Origin: an uncultured Muribaculaceae bacterium
GTDB lineage: Bacteria > Bacteroidota > Bacteroidia > Bacteroidales > Muribaculaceae
Length of the DNA stretch: 18,457 bases
Assembly (NCBI GenBank): GCA_934663645.1
Contig: CAKUKR010000045.1
Location: forward strand, 1-18,457
Direction of reading: 5' to 3'
Shown here piece after piece: positions 1-6,768 of the stretch (within the stretch, counting starts at the first letter, position 1; each line of letters opens with the position of its first letter). The position numbers and the translations under genes were made by a program. The notes beneath the pieces were generated by a model. It searched no databases. It was not told the origin of the DNA and worked only from the letters and a program-made list of their open reading frames with translations.

Positions 1-1
1 T

Positions 2-76
2 TTAGATATGATTCCTTCTGCAGGGGCTATGTTTCATGAATGGGCCTCGCGAAAATGCGGACTGACAGTGCCTTGA
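2..76 (+). other. possible 3' end of an upstream gene
   Basis: One plus-strand frame is open from the window edge to a TGA at 74-76 and would encode about 24 residues ending in CGLTVP. Codon third positions show no clear bias and I recognise no family. The tgt promoter starts about 20 bp after the stop, which would suit a gene ending here. It may equally be non-coding. The remainder of 77-97 holds nothing I can name. Confidence 0.15.
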
Positions 77-97
77 GATGCTTCTCAACAGAATACA

Positions 98-129
98 TTT
101 GGCGGTGCAGCATGGATTTTGTATCTTTG
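98..129 (+). promoter_or_regulatory. Bacteroidetes-type promoter of tgt-lptF/G
   Basis: A TTTG at 98-101 and TATCTTTG at 122-129 match the Bacteroides -33 TTTG and -7 TAnnTTTG elements exactly, with a 20-bp spacer. The -7 element ends 26 nt before the Tgt ATG, so the leader would be roughly 20 nt. That is too short for a preQ1 or other riboswitch. The match to the known consensus is direct; activity is inferred. Confidence 0.7.
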
Positions 130-155
130 CAATCAATTTCAATTGACCGCGTTAT

Positions 156-1286
156 ATGGATTTCAGATTAGATGCAGTCTGCAACGATACAGCAGCCCGT
201 GCCAGTGTCATCACTACCGACCACGGCACTATCAACACCCCTATTTTCATGCCAGTGGGAACTGTCGGCAGTGTCAAGGCTGTTCATCAGCGGGAGCTGC
301 GCGATGACATCAAGGCGCAAATCATACTGGGCAATACGTACCACCTGTACCTGCGCCCTGGGTGCGACATCATCCGCGCAGCCGGCGGTCTGCACCGTTT
401 CAACGGCTGGGAACGCCCTATCCTCACTGACAGCGGCGGCTTCCAGGTGTTTTCGCTTACAGGACAGCGCAAGCTGAAGGAGGAGGGTGCGCATTTCCGC
501 AGCCATATCGACGGCAGCAAGCATCTGTTCACGCCGGAAAAGGTGGTAGACATACAGCGCGTACTGGGTTCTGACATCATGATGGCGTTGGATGAGTGTC
601 CTCCTGGCACATCGGACTATTCATACGCCGAAAAGTCGCTGCGGCTCACGCAGCGCTGGCTGAAGCGCGGCTGGGAGCATTTCCATGCAACAGAGCCGCT
701 CTACGGCCACAACCAGGCGTTCTTCCCCATTGTTCAGGGATGTGTCTACGAAGACTTGCGGCGTGATTCCGCCAAGTTTGTCGCTGACCTTGGCGCAGAG
801 GGCAATGCCATAGGAGGTCTTGCAGTGGGTGAGCCTACGGAGAAGATGTACGAGATGATTGAAATCGTCAACGACGAGCTGCCAGCCGACCGACCGCGCT
901 ACCTGATGGGCGTGGGAACTCCTGCCAACATACTCGAAGCCATTGATCGTGGCGTTGACATGATGGACTGCGTGATGCCGACCCGCAACGGTCGCAACGG
1001 CATGCTGTTCACGTCTAACGGCATCATGAATATGCGCAACCGCAAATGGGCAGATGACTTCTCACCGCTTGACCTGGACGGCACTGCATGGGTCGACACC
1101 GCATATTCCAAGGCGTACGTGCGCCACCTGTTCGTAAGCAACGAGCTGCTCGCCTTGCAGATAGCGTCAGTTCACAACCTCGCCTTCTACCTGTGGCTCG
1201 TCACAGAGGCTCGCAAGCAGATAGTCGCCGGCACATTCGCCTCATGGAAAAGGACGATGGTCGAACGTGTCACACACCGGCTGTAA
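156..1286 (+). CDS. tgt: queuine/preQ1 tRNA-guanine transglycosylase
   Basis: This cytoplasmic enzyme swaps guanine-34 in the anticodon of GUN-type tRNAs (Asp, Asn, His, Tyr) for a 7-deazaguanine during queuosine formation. The 376-residue length is normal. Visible hallmarks are LGNTYHLYLRPG (58-69), the catalytic Asp92 in TDSGGFQVF, DECPP (146-150) for base recognition, GGLAVGE (220-226), and the nucleophile Asp271 followed by CVMPTRNGRNG. The usual CxCxxC zinc ligands, expected around residues 308-316, are absent; only the fourth ligand equivalent, His340 in SVHNLAFY, remains. I believe this holds across Bacteroidales Tgt proteins, so it need not mean loss of function. The ATG follows a strong promoter and the N-terminus aligns with family members. 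The lptF/G-type gene follows 34 bp downstream. Whether the substrate is queuine or preQ1 cannot be told from sequence alone. Confidence 0.96.
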   Translation: MDFRLDAVCNDTAARASVITTDHGTINTPIFMPVGTVGSVKAVHQRELRDDIKAQIILGNTYHLYLRPGCDIIRAAGGLHRFNGWERPILTDSGGFQVFSLTGQRKLKEEGAHFRSHIDGSKHLFTPEKVVDIQRVLGSDIMMALDECPPGTSDYSYAEKSLRLTQRWLKRGWEHFHATEPLYGHNQAFFPIVQGCVYEDLRRDSAKFVADLGAEGNAIGGLAVGEPTEKMYEMIEIVNDELPADRPRYLMGVGTPANILEAIDRGVDMMDCVMPTRNGRNGMLFTSNGIMNMRNRKWADDFSPLDLDGTAWVDTAYSKAYVRHLFVSNELLALQIASVHNLAFYLWLVTEARKQIVAGTFASWKRTMVERVTHRL

Positions 1287-1320
1287 CGATGATACTGAAC
1301 GATACTGATAATTCGCAGAC

Positions 1321-2664
1321 ATGAGCATCTTCAGACGCAAATCGCAACAAAGCAAGAAGCAGGCTTCACCCGACCACGGCGGCGACCATATCGTCACTGC
1401 TGAGGAGATGCAGCCGCTGTTTCATGATGACGCCGCAATGACGGTGGAAAGTGAAATGCCTGAGCTTGACAACGCCACTGGCAAGGTCGGCGAGCAGACC
1501 GCTGAAGAGAAGCCCAAGAAGAATAGTGCGGCAATGCGCATACTCGCGGCGATATGGCAGATAATCTGCAGATTGCCGTTCCCGAAACTGCGCAAGCTTG
1601 ACATATACATACTGAAGAAGTTCCTCGGCACGTATTTCATGGTCATCGTGCTGATGCTTGCCGTCATTTCGATGTTTGATGTCACTGAGAAGCTTGATGC
1701 ATTCCTGACTGCGCCGTTGCGTGAGACGCTGCTTGATTATTTCATGTCGTTCCTCCCGTATTTTGCCAATCAGCTGTCACCGCTGTTCGTGTTCATCTCG
1801 GTGATATTCTTCACCTCGAAAATGGCAGGCAACTCGGAAATCACCGCAATACTGGCGAGCGGTGTCAGCTTCCGTCGTCTGCTGTGGCCGTACATGGTGG
1901 GCGCGACCTTCATCGCGGCGATGACATTCGTGTTCAGCAACTACCTCATACCGCCGACCAACGTCAAGCGGATAGCCTATACAAACAAATACGTGAAAAA
2001 CAAGCGCGTGGACTATGGCGTCAACATTCAGCTTCAGGTCAAGCCGGGAGTGGTGGCGTTCATGAGCCGCTATGACAACACGCTGAAAACCGGCTACGGC
2101 TTCTCGCTCGACCGCTTTGAGGGGAAAGCACTTGTGTCGCGCATGACAGCCAAGAGCATAACGTACGACTCGCTGAAGACGTACCGTTGGACGGCGCATG
2201 ACTATATGATACGCGACTTCAAAGGGACTAAGGAGATAATACGCAAGGGTTCTTCGCTTGACACAGCGATAACCATCGAGCCCAAGGATTTTCTCATCGC
2301 GTCCAACGACCAGGAGATGCTCACCACTCCACAAATAACCGAGTATGTTGAAAAGCAGCGTATGCGCGGCGTCGCCAACATTGAGGCTTTCGAGATAGAG
2401 AAAGAGAAGCGTTACGCCTCGACCGCTGCTGCGTTTATCCTCACACTTATCGGCATGTCGCTGTCGTCGCGCAAGTCAAAAGGTGGCATGGGCCTTAACA
2501 TCGGCATCGGACTTGCCTTGAGTTTCAGTTACATACTCTTCTCAACAGTGACAAGTTCATTTGCCATTTCAGGACTGACATCGCCGTTCATCGCCATGGA
2601 GATACCGAATGTGGTCTACCTCATCATCGGCATAGTCCTCTACCGCCGCGCCTCCAAGTATTGA
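1321..2664 (+). CDS. LptF/LptG family (YjgP/YjgQ) LPS-export permease
   Basis: This is an inner-membrane subunit of the kind that pairs with the LptB ATPase to extract lipopolysaccharide and pass it to the Lpt bridge. The protein has 447 residues. The family architecture is clear: transmembrane segments at about 101-120, 145-165 and 190-210, a soluble periplasmic beta-rich domain at about 215-345, then three more segments at about 366-382, 393-413 and 427-443. The motif around LASGVSFRRLLWP (178-190) is typical of the family's cytoplasmic loop. Unusual is a hydrophilic, mostly acidic N-terminal stretch of about 85 residues before the conserved KLDIYILKKF start. An internal start at Met72 would remove most of it, but the coding frame is open from the ATG just after tgt. 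LptF and LptG cannot be separated reliably here. The gene is probably cotranscribed with tgt. Confidence 0.9.
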   Translation: MSIFRRKSQQSKKQASPDHGGDHIVTAEEMQPLFHDDAAMTVESEMPELDNATGKVGEQTAEEKPKKNSAAMRILAAIWQIICRLPFPKLRKLDIYILKKFLGTYFMVIVLMLAVISMFDVTEKLDAFLTAPLRETLLDYFMSFLPYFANQLSPLFVFISVIFFTSKMAGNSEITAILASGVSFRRLLWPYMVGATFIAAMTFVFSNYLIPPTNVKRIAYTNKYVKNKRVDYGVNIQLQVKPGVVAFMSRYDNTLKTGYGFSLDRFEGKALVSRMTAKSITYDSLKTYRWTAHDYMIRDFKGTKEIIRKGSSLDTAITIEPKDFLIASNDQEMLTTPQITEYVEKQRMRGVANIEAFEIEKEKRYASTAAAFILTLIGMSLSSRKSKGGMGLNIGIGLALSFSYILFSTVTSSFAISGLTSPFIAMEIPNVVYLIIGIVLYRRASKY

Positions 2665-2668
2665 GGCG
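2649..2668. terminator. hairpin at the convergent lptF/PorT junction
   Basis: CGCCTC at 2649-2654 pairs perfectly with GAGGCG at 2663-2668 across an 8-nt loop, spanning the lptF/G stop codon. Only 14 bp separate the two convergent stop codons, so a shared bidirectional terminator would be expected here. Neither side has a proper T-run, so this is a candidate only. Confidence 0.35.
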
Positions 2669-2678
2669 AGTTCCTAAG

Positions 2679-3371
2679 TTACTTTATGCGGAAATTGTAG
2701 CCAACTGTCATCGACACAGACATGCTGTTTGAGGCGTTGAACGTATCAATGCGCCTTGACTTGAAGATGTTGCCGAGGCCGTAATAGAACCGTGCCTCGA
2801 GTGAAATGGCGTGTTTGTCCGTCACGTTGAACTCGCCGCCGATGCCGGCTGAGATGCCGTAGTCCACCTTGTTCTGGACCTTCATGGTCATCTGCGTGTT
2901 GGTGCGGTTAGTGTTCGGGAAATCTGGCAAGGATTCCATTTCTGCAGGGTCAAAGTTTGCGCTTGTGGACTCCCCTATCATGAAGCCGATTTCAGGGCCG
3001 GCATTGAAGAAGAACCGCCCGCGCCGCCCGAAATAGATATGTGCCAACACCGGTATCTGCAAGTAGTTGAGCGTGCGGCGATAGCTGTACTGCGGAGTGT
3101 CGAAACTCTCTTCCCAGCCGCGTTGCGTGAAATTTAGCTCGCCGATGATGCCGAAATGATTCTCCTCTATGTACCGGAATGTCAAGCCGGCTGTTATGCC
3201 GAGCGGCATCTTTTGGTTGACCGAGGGGTTAAAGAACATTCGCGACATATCGACACCAGCTTTCGCGCCGACAGTTATGTTCGCCTTATAGTGCGTCTGT
3301 GCACACACCGGCAGGGCTGCTAATGCAATAGCCGCAACGCAGGCAATACGTTTCACCAAGCTCGCTGTCAT
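2679..3371 (-). CDS. PorT-like outer-membrane beta-barrel protein
   Basis: About 230 residues with a clear signal peptide ending near VCAQ (residues 22-25), followed by alternating hydrophobic/polar strands rich in aromatic residues. Strands such as NITVGAKAGVDMSRMFF, FGIIGELNFTQRGWE and FFFNAGPEIGFMIGE are typical of the Bacteroidetes PorT-like barrel family (outer-membrane beta-barrel domain, PF13568 type). The last strand, SMTVGYNFRIK, has the aromatic near-C-terminal pattern expected for Bam-dependent insertion. The ATG at 3371 overlaps the LysM-gene stop as TGATG, so translation is likely coupled; a GTG one codon upstream is possible but less likely. This names a structural family, not a function: secretion, porin or structural roles are all possible. 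Pairing with a peptidoglycan-binding partner suggests an outer-membrane/cell-wall role, which is inference. Confidence 0.85.
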   Translation of the reverse strand: MTASLVKRIACVAAIALAALPVCAQTHYKANITVGAKAGVDMSRMFFNPSVNQKMPLGITAGLTFRYIEENHFGIIGELNFTQRGWEESFDTPQYSYRRTLNYLQIPVLAHIYFGRRGRFFFNAGPEIGFMIGESTSANFDPAEMESLPDFPNTNRTNTQMTMKVQNKVDYGISAGIGGEFNVTDKHAISLEARFYYGLGNIFKSRRIDTFNASNSMSVSMTVGYNFRIK

Positions 3372-5305
3372 CACTGTATCTCGATTTTGCTTACTGTTTC
3401 AGCCGGCAAATACTTGAGGATATAGCCGTTGACATTGATGAACCCGCTCCAGTTGTTCAGCCGGCGTATCTCAATGTCGTTCTGAATGCCGCTGCGGTAT
3501 TTGATTTCTCGGTTATAGTCGCCATTGTTGTCGGCAGTTGTCGATATGAAATACCGTGCCACGTCATACCCTAACATAGCGTATTGCGGGAACGAGTTGA
3601 ACGGACTGCGGTTGTAATTGATGCGGAAACGCTGGTTGAACTGTTTATGTTCTGCCGAATACGCATTGGCATAGAACCGGGAGGGCACAATCACCTGTGT
3701 CTGGCCGAATTTTTCTGCCAACGCTGGGGCGAAAGCGACCCATTGGGCTTTGCCTACAGGCTGAATATCAATGCCGTTGCTTTGTGCATCGGCTATTGCA
3801 GTGAGAGCAGTGTCAATGTCGTCCTTTTTCAGCTGGAAGCAATACACCACATATTTCTCGTATGGAGAGAAGGGATATACAGCAAACTCTTCAACAGACA
3901 GGCGAGACGTGGCATCGGGTGAATACTTTTGCGTCAGAGCCTCGGCAAACTTGTCGCTCTTGTCCTCGTCTCCAAGCAAAATCAGCTGCGCATTATTGTC
4001 TAAGTCGTATATGTAACTTGCAGACAAGTCGTTGAAATAGTCAATCGGCTGGAGCAGCTGAACCACCGAAGGGTTGGTCTGGTACAGGTCGCTTTTCGTG
4101 TCAAAAACGTTGACCACCTCAATGCCGTTCTCATATCCGATGTTAGCCAACTCTGCCGGAAAATCATTCTCGTAGACACCTATAATCAAATTTGAAGATT
4201 TGAGAGTGTTTAAGTCTCCCTGTGTGTCATCTTCCTTGGTTGCATCTATAACATTCAGGTTGATTTTACAACCAGAATCTTTCAGGTCATCAACACCCAT
4301 GATAAATCCACGCAGGAAATCAATGTTGCTTTTTGAAGCAGGGTCTTCGAGGACAACGGCTACATCCACCTTGTTTTCAGCAGCATCTATGTGGTGAACA
4401 TCGTTATAGATGCTGTCGCGGTCATCAATTGTTGTTTCTGCCACGGCTGGAGTTTCCACCAGCGTCTCACTCTCCTTCATCTCCATTTGAGGCACAGTTA
4501 CCCAGCCGCCCTTTTTCGGCAGCTGTTCTGAGGGGTTTGCCGAGACGAGGTCATCGCGGCTCACACCGGTTGACTGCGCTATGCTGTCCCACGTATCGTT
4601 CTTCTGCACCTTGTACTGTGAGAAACCTACAACGGTGTTAGCTTGTTTTGTTTCGCTGACAATGACAGTCTTGCGGCTGTTTGGCACTATGCGGATGGTT
4701 GTGCCGGCTTTGAAGTTGCGTTCTGAAATGCCTGGATTCTCCGTCATGAGCGACTCCACGCTTGCGTTGTACTTTTCGGCAAGCCCGTAGAGCGTATCAC
4801 CTTTGCGCACTGTGTAAAAGAACGGCTCGGTAGTCGTTCCGTTGATGTATTCCTGTTGCACTATGACGAGTTTATCGCCGACTTTGAGGGAATGTCGCGT
4901 GTCGGGATTGTTGGCATATATCACCGCTACAGGCACGCCGTACAGCGAAGCTATGGAGTAGACAGTTTCGCCACGAGCGACTGTGTGAGTGACAGCTTCA
5001 GGAAACGCAACAGCGACTTTCTTTTCAGGGGCTGCGGGCTTGGAGTCTGTTGATGCTGGGTAATATATGGTCTGACCTTTCTTGACTTTTATGGCGAAAT
5101 TAGCATTGCACTCGCGCAGTGTCTGCTCGTCCCAGCCGAATTTCTTGCAAATTCCGTATGGGGAATCGCCGCCCTGCACTTTGTAATAATAGTATTCCTT
5201 GCCCTGAACTTTTATAGTCGGCAGGTTGATGTTTTGTGCTGACAGTGCCATTGAGCCGGCCAACAGGGCAAACAGGAGAAACGTTTGAACAATACGATTA
5301 AGCAT
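3371..5305 (-). CDS. four-LysM protein fused to a periplasmic binding-protein-like domain
   Basis: The 644-residue product starts with a signal peptide (about residues 1-24, ending in ALSAQ). Four LysM modules follow at about 38-83, 106-149, 164-208 and 231-273, each with a YxVxxGDT/S-like start and a central N or NP. LysM binds N-acetylglucosamine-containing glycans such as peptidoglycan. After an acidic linker (about 275-311), residues about 312-644 resemble a type-1 periplasmic binding-protein fold of the amino-acid ABC transporter type: the start VDVAVVLEDPASKSNIDFLRG and later LILLGDEDKSD fit alternating beta/alpha units. No permease or ATPase gene is nearby, so it is probably not a transport receptor; a wall-anchored envelope role is inferred. 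The ATG at 5305 is preferred over a TTG at 5314 because it gives a standard signal peptide. It is translationally coupled to the PorT-like gene. Confidence 0.85.
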   Translation of the reverse strand: MLNRIVQTFLLFALLAGSMALSAQNINLPTIKVQGKEYYYYKVQGGDSPYGICKKFGWDEQTLRECNANFAIKVKKGQTIYYPASTDSKPAAPEKKVAVAFPEAVTHTVARGETVYSIASLYGVPVAVIYANNPDTRHSLKVGDKLVIVQQEYINGTTTEPFFYTVRKGDTLYGLAEKYNASVESLMTENPGISERNFKAGTTIRIVPNSRKTVIVSETKQANTVVGFSQYKVQKNDTWDSIAQSTGVSRDDLVSANPSEQLPKKGGWVTVPQMEMKESETLVETPAVAETTIDDRDSIYNDVHHIDAAENKVDVAVVLEDPASKSNIDFLRGFIMGVDDLKDSGCKINLNVIDATKEDDTQGDLNTLKSSNLIIGVYENDFPAELANIGYENGIEVVNVFDTKSDLYQTNPSVVQLLQPIDYFNDLSASYIYDLDNNAQLILLGDEDKSDKFAEALTQKYSPDATSRLSVEEFAVYPFSPYEKYVVYCFQLKKDDIDTALTAIADAQSNGIDIQPVGKAQWVAFAPALAEKFGQTQVIVPSRFYANAYSAEHKQFNQRFRINYNRSPFNSFPQYAMLGYDVARYFISTTADNNGDYNREIKYRSGIQNDIEIRRLNNWSGFINVNGYILKYLPAETVSKIEIQ

Positions 5306-5325
5306 ATCAATCAATTATTTGACTG

Positions 5326-5333
5326 CAAATTTA
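5326..5333 (-). promoter_or_regulatory. -7 promoter element of the LysM-PorT pair
   Basis: Read on the minus strand, TAAATTTG matches TAnnTTTG exactly and is followed by CAG. It lies 20 nt before the LysM-gene ATG at 5305. I find no good TTTG at the expected -33 distance, so the element is supported by the -7 box and its position only. Confidence 0.5.
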
Positions 5334-5403
5334 GGCAAAAAATCCGATTTACAGAGCCATGCACGCAAGGAAATTGGCAGGGTTCGGTATGACAGCTCCT
5401 GAT

Positions 5404-5428
5404 GCACAGCGGGGAGAGGAGGCTGTGC
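5404..5428 (-). terminator. hairpin after the efflux operon
   Basis: A perfect 7-bp stem, GCACAGC at 5404-5410 with GCTGTGC at 5422-5428 and an 11-nt loop, lies six bases past the end of the TolC-like gene. It is the right place to end the efflux operon transcript. There is no U-tract on the minus-strand transcript, so a role in RNA stability rather than termination is also possible. Confidence 0.3.
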
Positions 5429-5433
5429 GAGGC

Positions 5434-6768
5434 TTACCGGCCGGTGGCGAGCAGGTATTCGCGCTTCTTCAGTTCATAGTTGGCAAACGCTTCCACATAC
5501 TTGTCCAGGCTCTGCTGATAGAGTGTCTGCGCGTCAAGCATGTCGCCAATCGCCGAAGTCCCGAACTTGTAATAGTCGGTGTTCAGGCGCAGGTTTTCCT
5601 CGCTGGCTGCCACGGATTCCTGGGCTATCGCTACTTGCTTGTATGCGTCGTTCAAGTCGTTCCATGCCTTGCGGATGCGTACGGTTAGCATTTCCGTCTT
5701 GTCCTGTTGCTCGTTTACCGCAATTTGCGCCTGTATCTTCTTGCGCGTTATGTCGTGCGTCGAACTCCACCAGGCGGAAATCGGGACGGTGACTGTCACC
5801 ATGCCGAAAAGGTTGGTGTGAGTCTGGTCCATCATCGAGCCGTATACATACCCTGCGCCTATCGCAACGGTCGGGAGATTCTTGCCGACCGCCATTTTGT
5901 ATGTCAGCTTGCTTGCCTCAACCTGCTTGTCGAGCAACTGGTACTCGTATGTCTGGCGAACTGCTGTTTCCGGAGTGCGGAAAAGGTCTTGAGGGTTGCC
6001 TGGGGCTGCAAGTGTCTTGTTGTCAGCCCCGACAGGGCGGACATATCTGATGTCAACAGTACCGAGGGGATGCCCCATTACCTGCGCCAGCAAGTCGCGG
6101 AGTGAGAAGACCGCGTTTTCGACTTGTATGCGCGTTGTCTTGAACTCGTTGCGGCGCAGTTGCACCTGCAGCAGGTCGTTGCGGTTGCGCACACCGGCAT
6201 CGACTGCTGCCTGAACGTCTTTGACCAGATTGGCGAGCTGGCAGTCAAGGGTGTCGAGCGTCACGAGTTTTTCCTTGAGCATCACGATCTGCCAGTAATA
6301 TTGTTCAGTGGCGAGGCGGATTTCGTTTTCTGTCAAGCAGCGTTGGAGCTTGGCGGCCTCCTCCCCTACGGCAGCGAGCTTGTTGCCGTTGATGATTTGC
6401 CCGCCTGCAAATACAGGCTGCAATGCTGAGATACCGGCTACGACACCATCCTTGGCAAAGGAGAATCCGAGACCCATGACATTGACCTGAAGCAGGCCTT
6501 TGTCGGTAACAAAGCCGCAGCCCACAGCCTCGACAGTCGGGAAGAACTTGGTCAGAGCCTCTTTGCGCTGTTCTGCGGACACGGCAATCTCGTTGTTGGC
6601 ATTGCGCAGCTTCTTGTTGTTGCGTGCTGCCTCATCAAGGCACTCATCGAGCGTATACAACTTAGCGTGCTCGGTCATAACACTGTCCTGTGTCGTTTGA
6701 GCATCGACCGGCAATCGGAGCAAAGCCGCTCCGCAGAGCAACAGCACAATGTATTTAGTTTTCATCAT
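5434..6768 (-). CDS. TolC-family outer-membrane efflux protein
   Basis: This is the outer-membrane channel of a tripartite efflux pump. The predicted product of about 444 residues has a signal peptide ending near PVDAQ (about residue 24), then two OEP repeats. The first begins with the typical LYTLDECLDEAARNN and the second contains YYKFGTSAIGDMLDAQTLYQ, the conserved helix of TolC-like factors. Long helical stretches alternate with short strand regions such as VAIGAGYVYGSM. Several in-frame ATGs (6780, 6777, 6768, 6765) could serve as the start; 6768 or 6765 gives the cleanest signal peptide and a short overlap with the end of the RND gene. An upstream TTG at 6795 is unlikely. It is the last gene of the adaptor-pump-channel operon and is probably translated in a coupled manner. 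Confidence 0.92.
   Translation of the reverse strand: MMKTKYIVLLLCGAALLRLPVDAQTTQDSVMTEHAKLYTLDECLDEAARNNKKLRNANNEIAVSAEQRKEALTKFFPTVEAVGCGFVTDKGLLQVNVMGLGFSFAKDGVVAGISALQPVFAGGQIINGNKLAAVGEEAAKLQRCLTENEIRLATEQYYWQIVMLKEKLVTLDTLDCQLANLVKDVQAAVDAGVRNRNDLLQVQLRRNEFKTTRIQVENAVFSLRDLLAQVMGHPLGTVDIRYVRPVGADNKTLAAPGNPQDLFRTPETAVRQTYEYQLLDKQVEASKLTYKMAVGKNLPTVAIGAGYVYGSMMDQTHTNLFGMVTVTVPISAWWSSTHDITRKKIQAQIAVNEQQDKTEMLTVRIRKAWNDLNDAYKQVAIAQESVAASEENLRLNTDYYKFGTSAIGDMLDAQTLYQQSLDKYVEAFANYELKKREYLLATGR

Noticed and set aside
102..155. preQ1 or other riboswitch upstream of tgt
   Set aside because: Only about 20 nt of transcribed leader is expected between the promoter and the ATG, too little for any known preQ1 class, and no aptamer-like pairing is visible.
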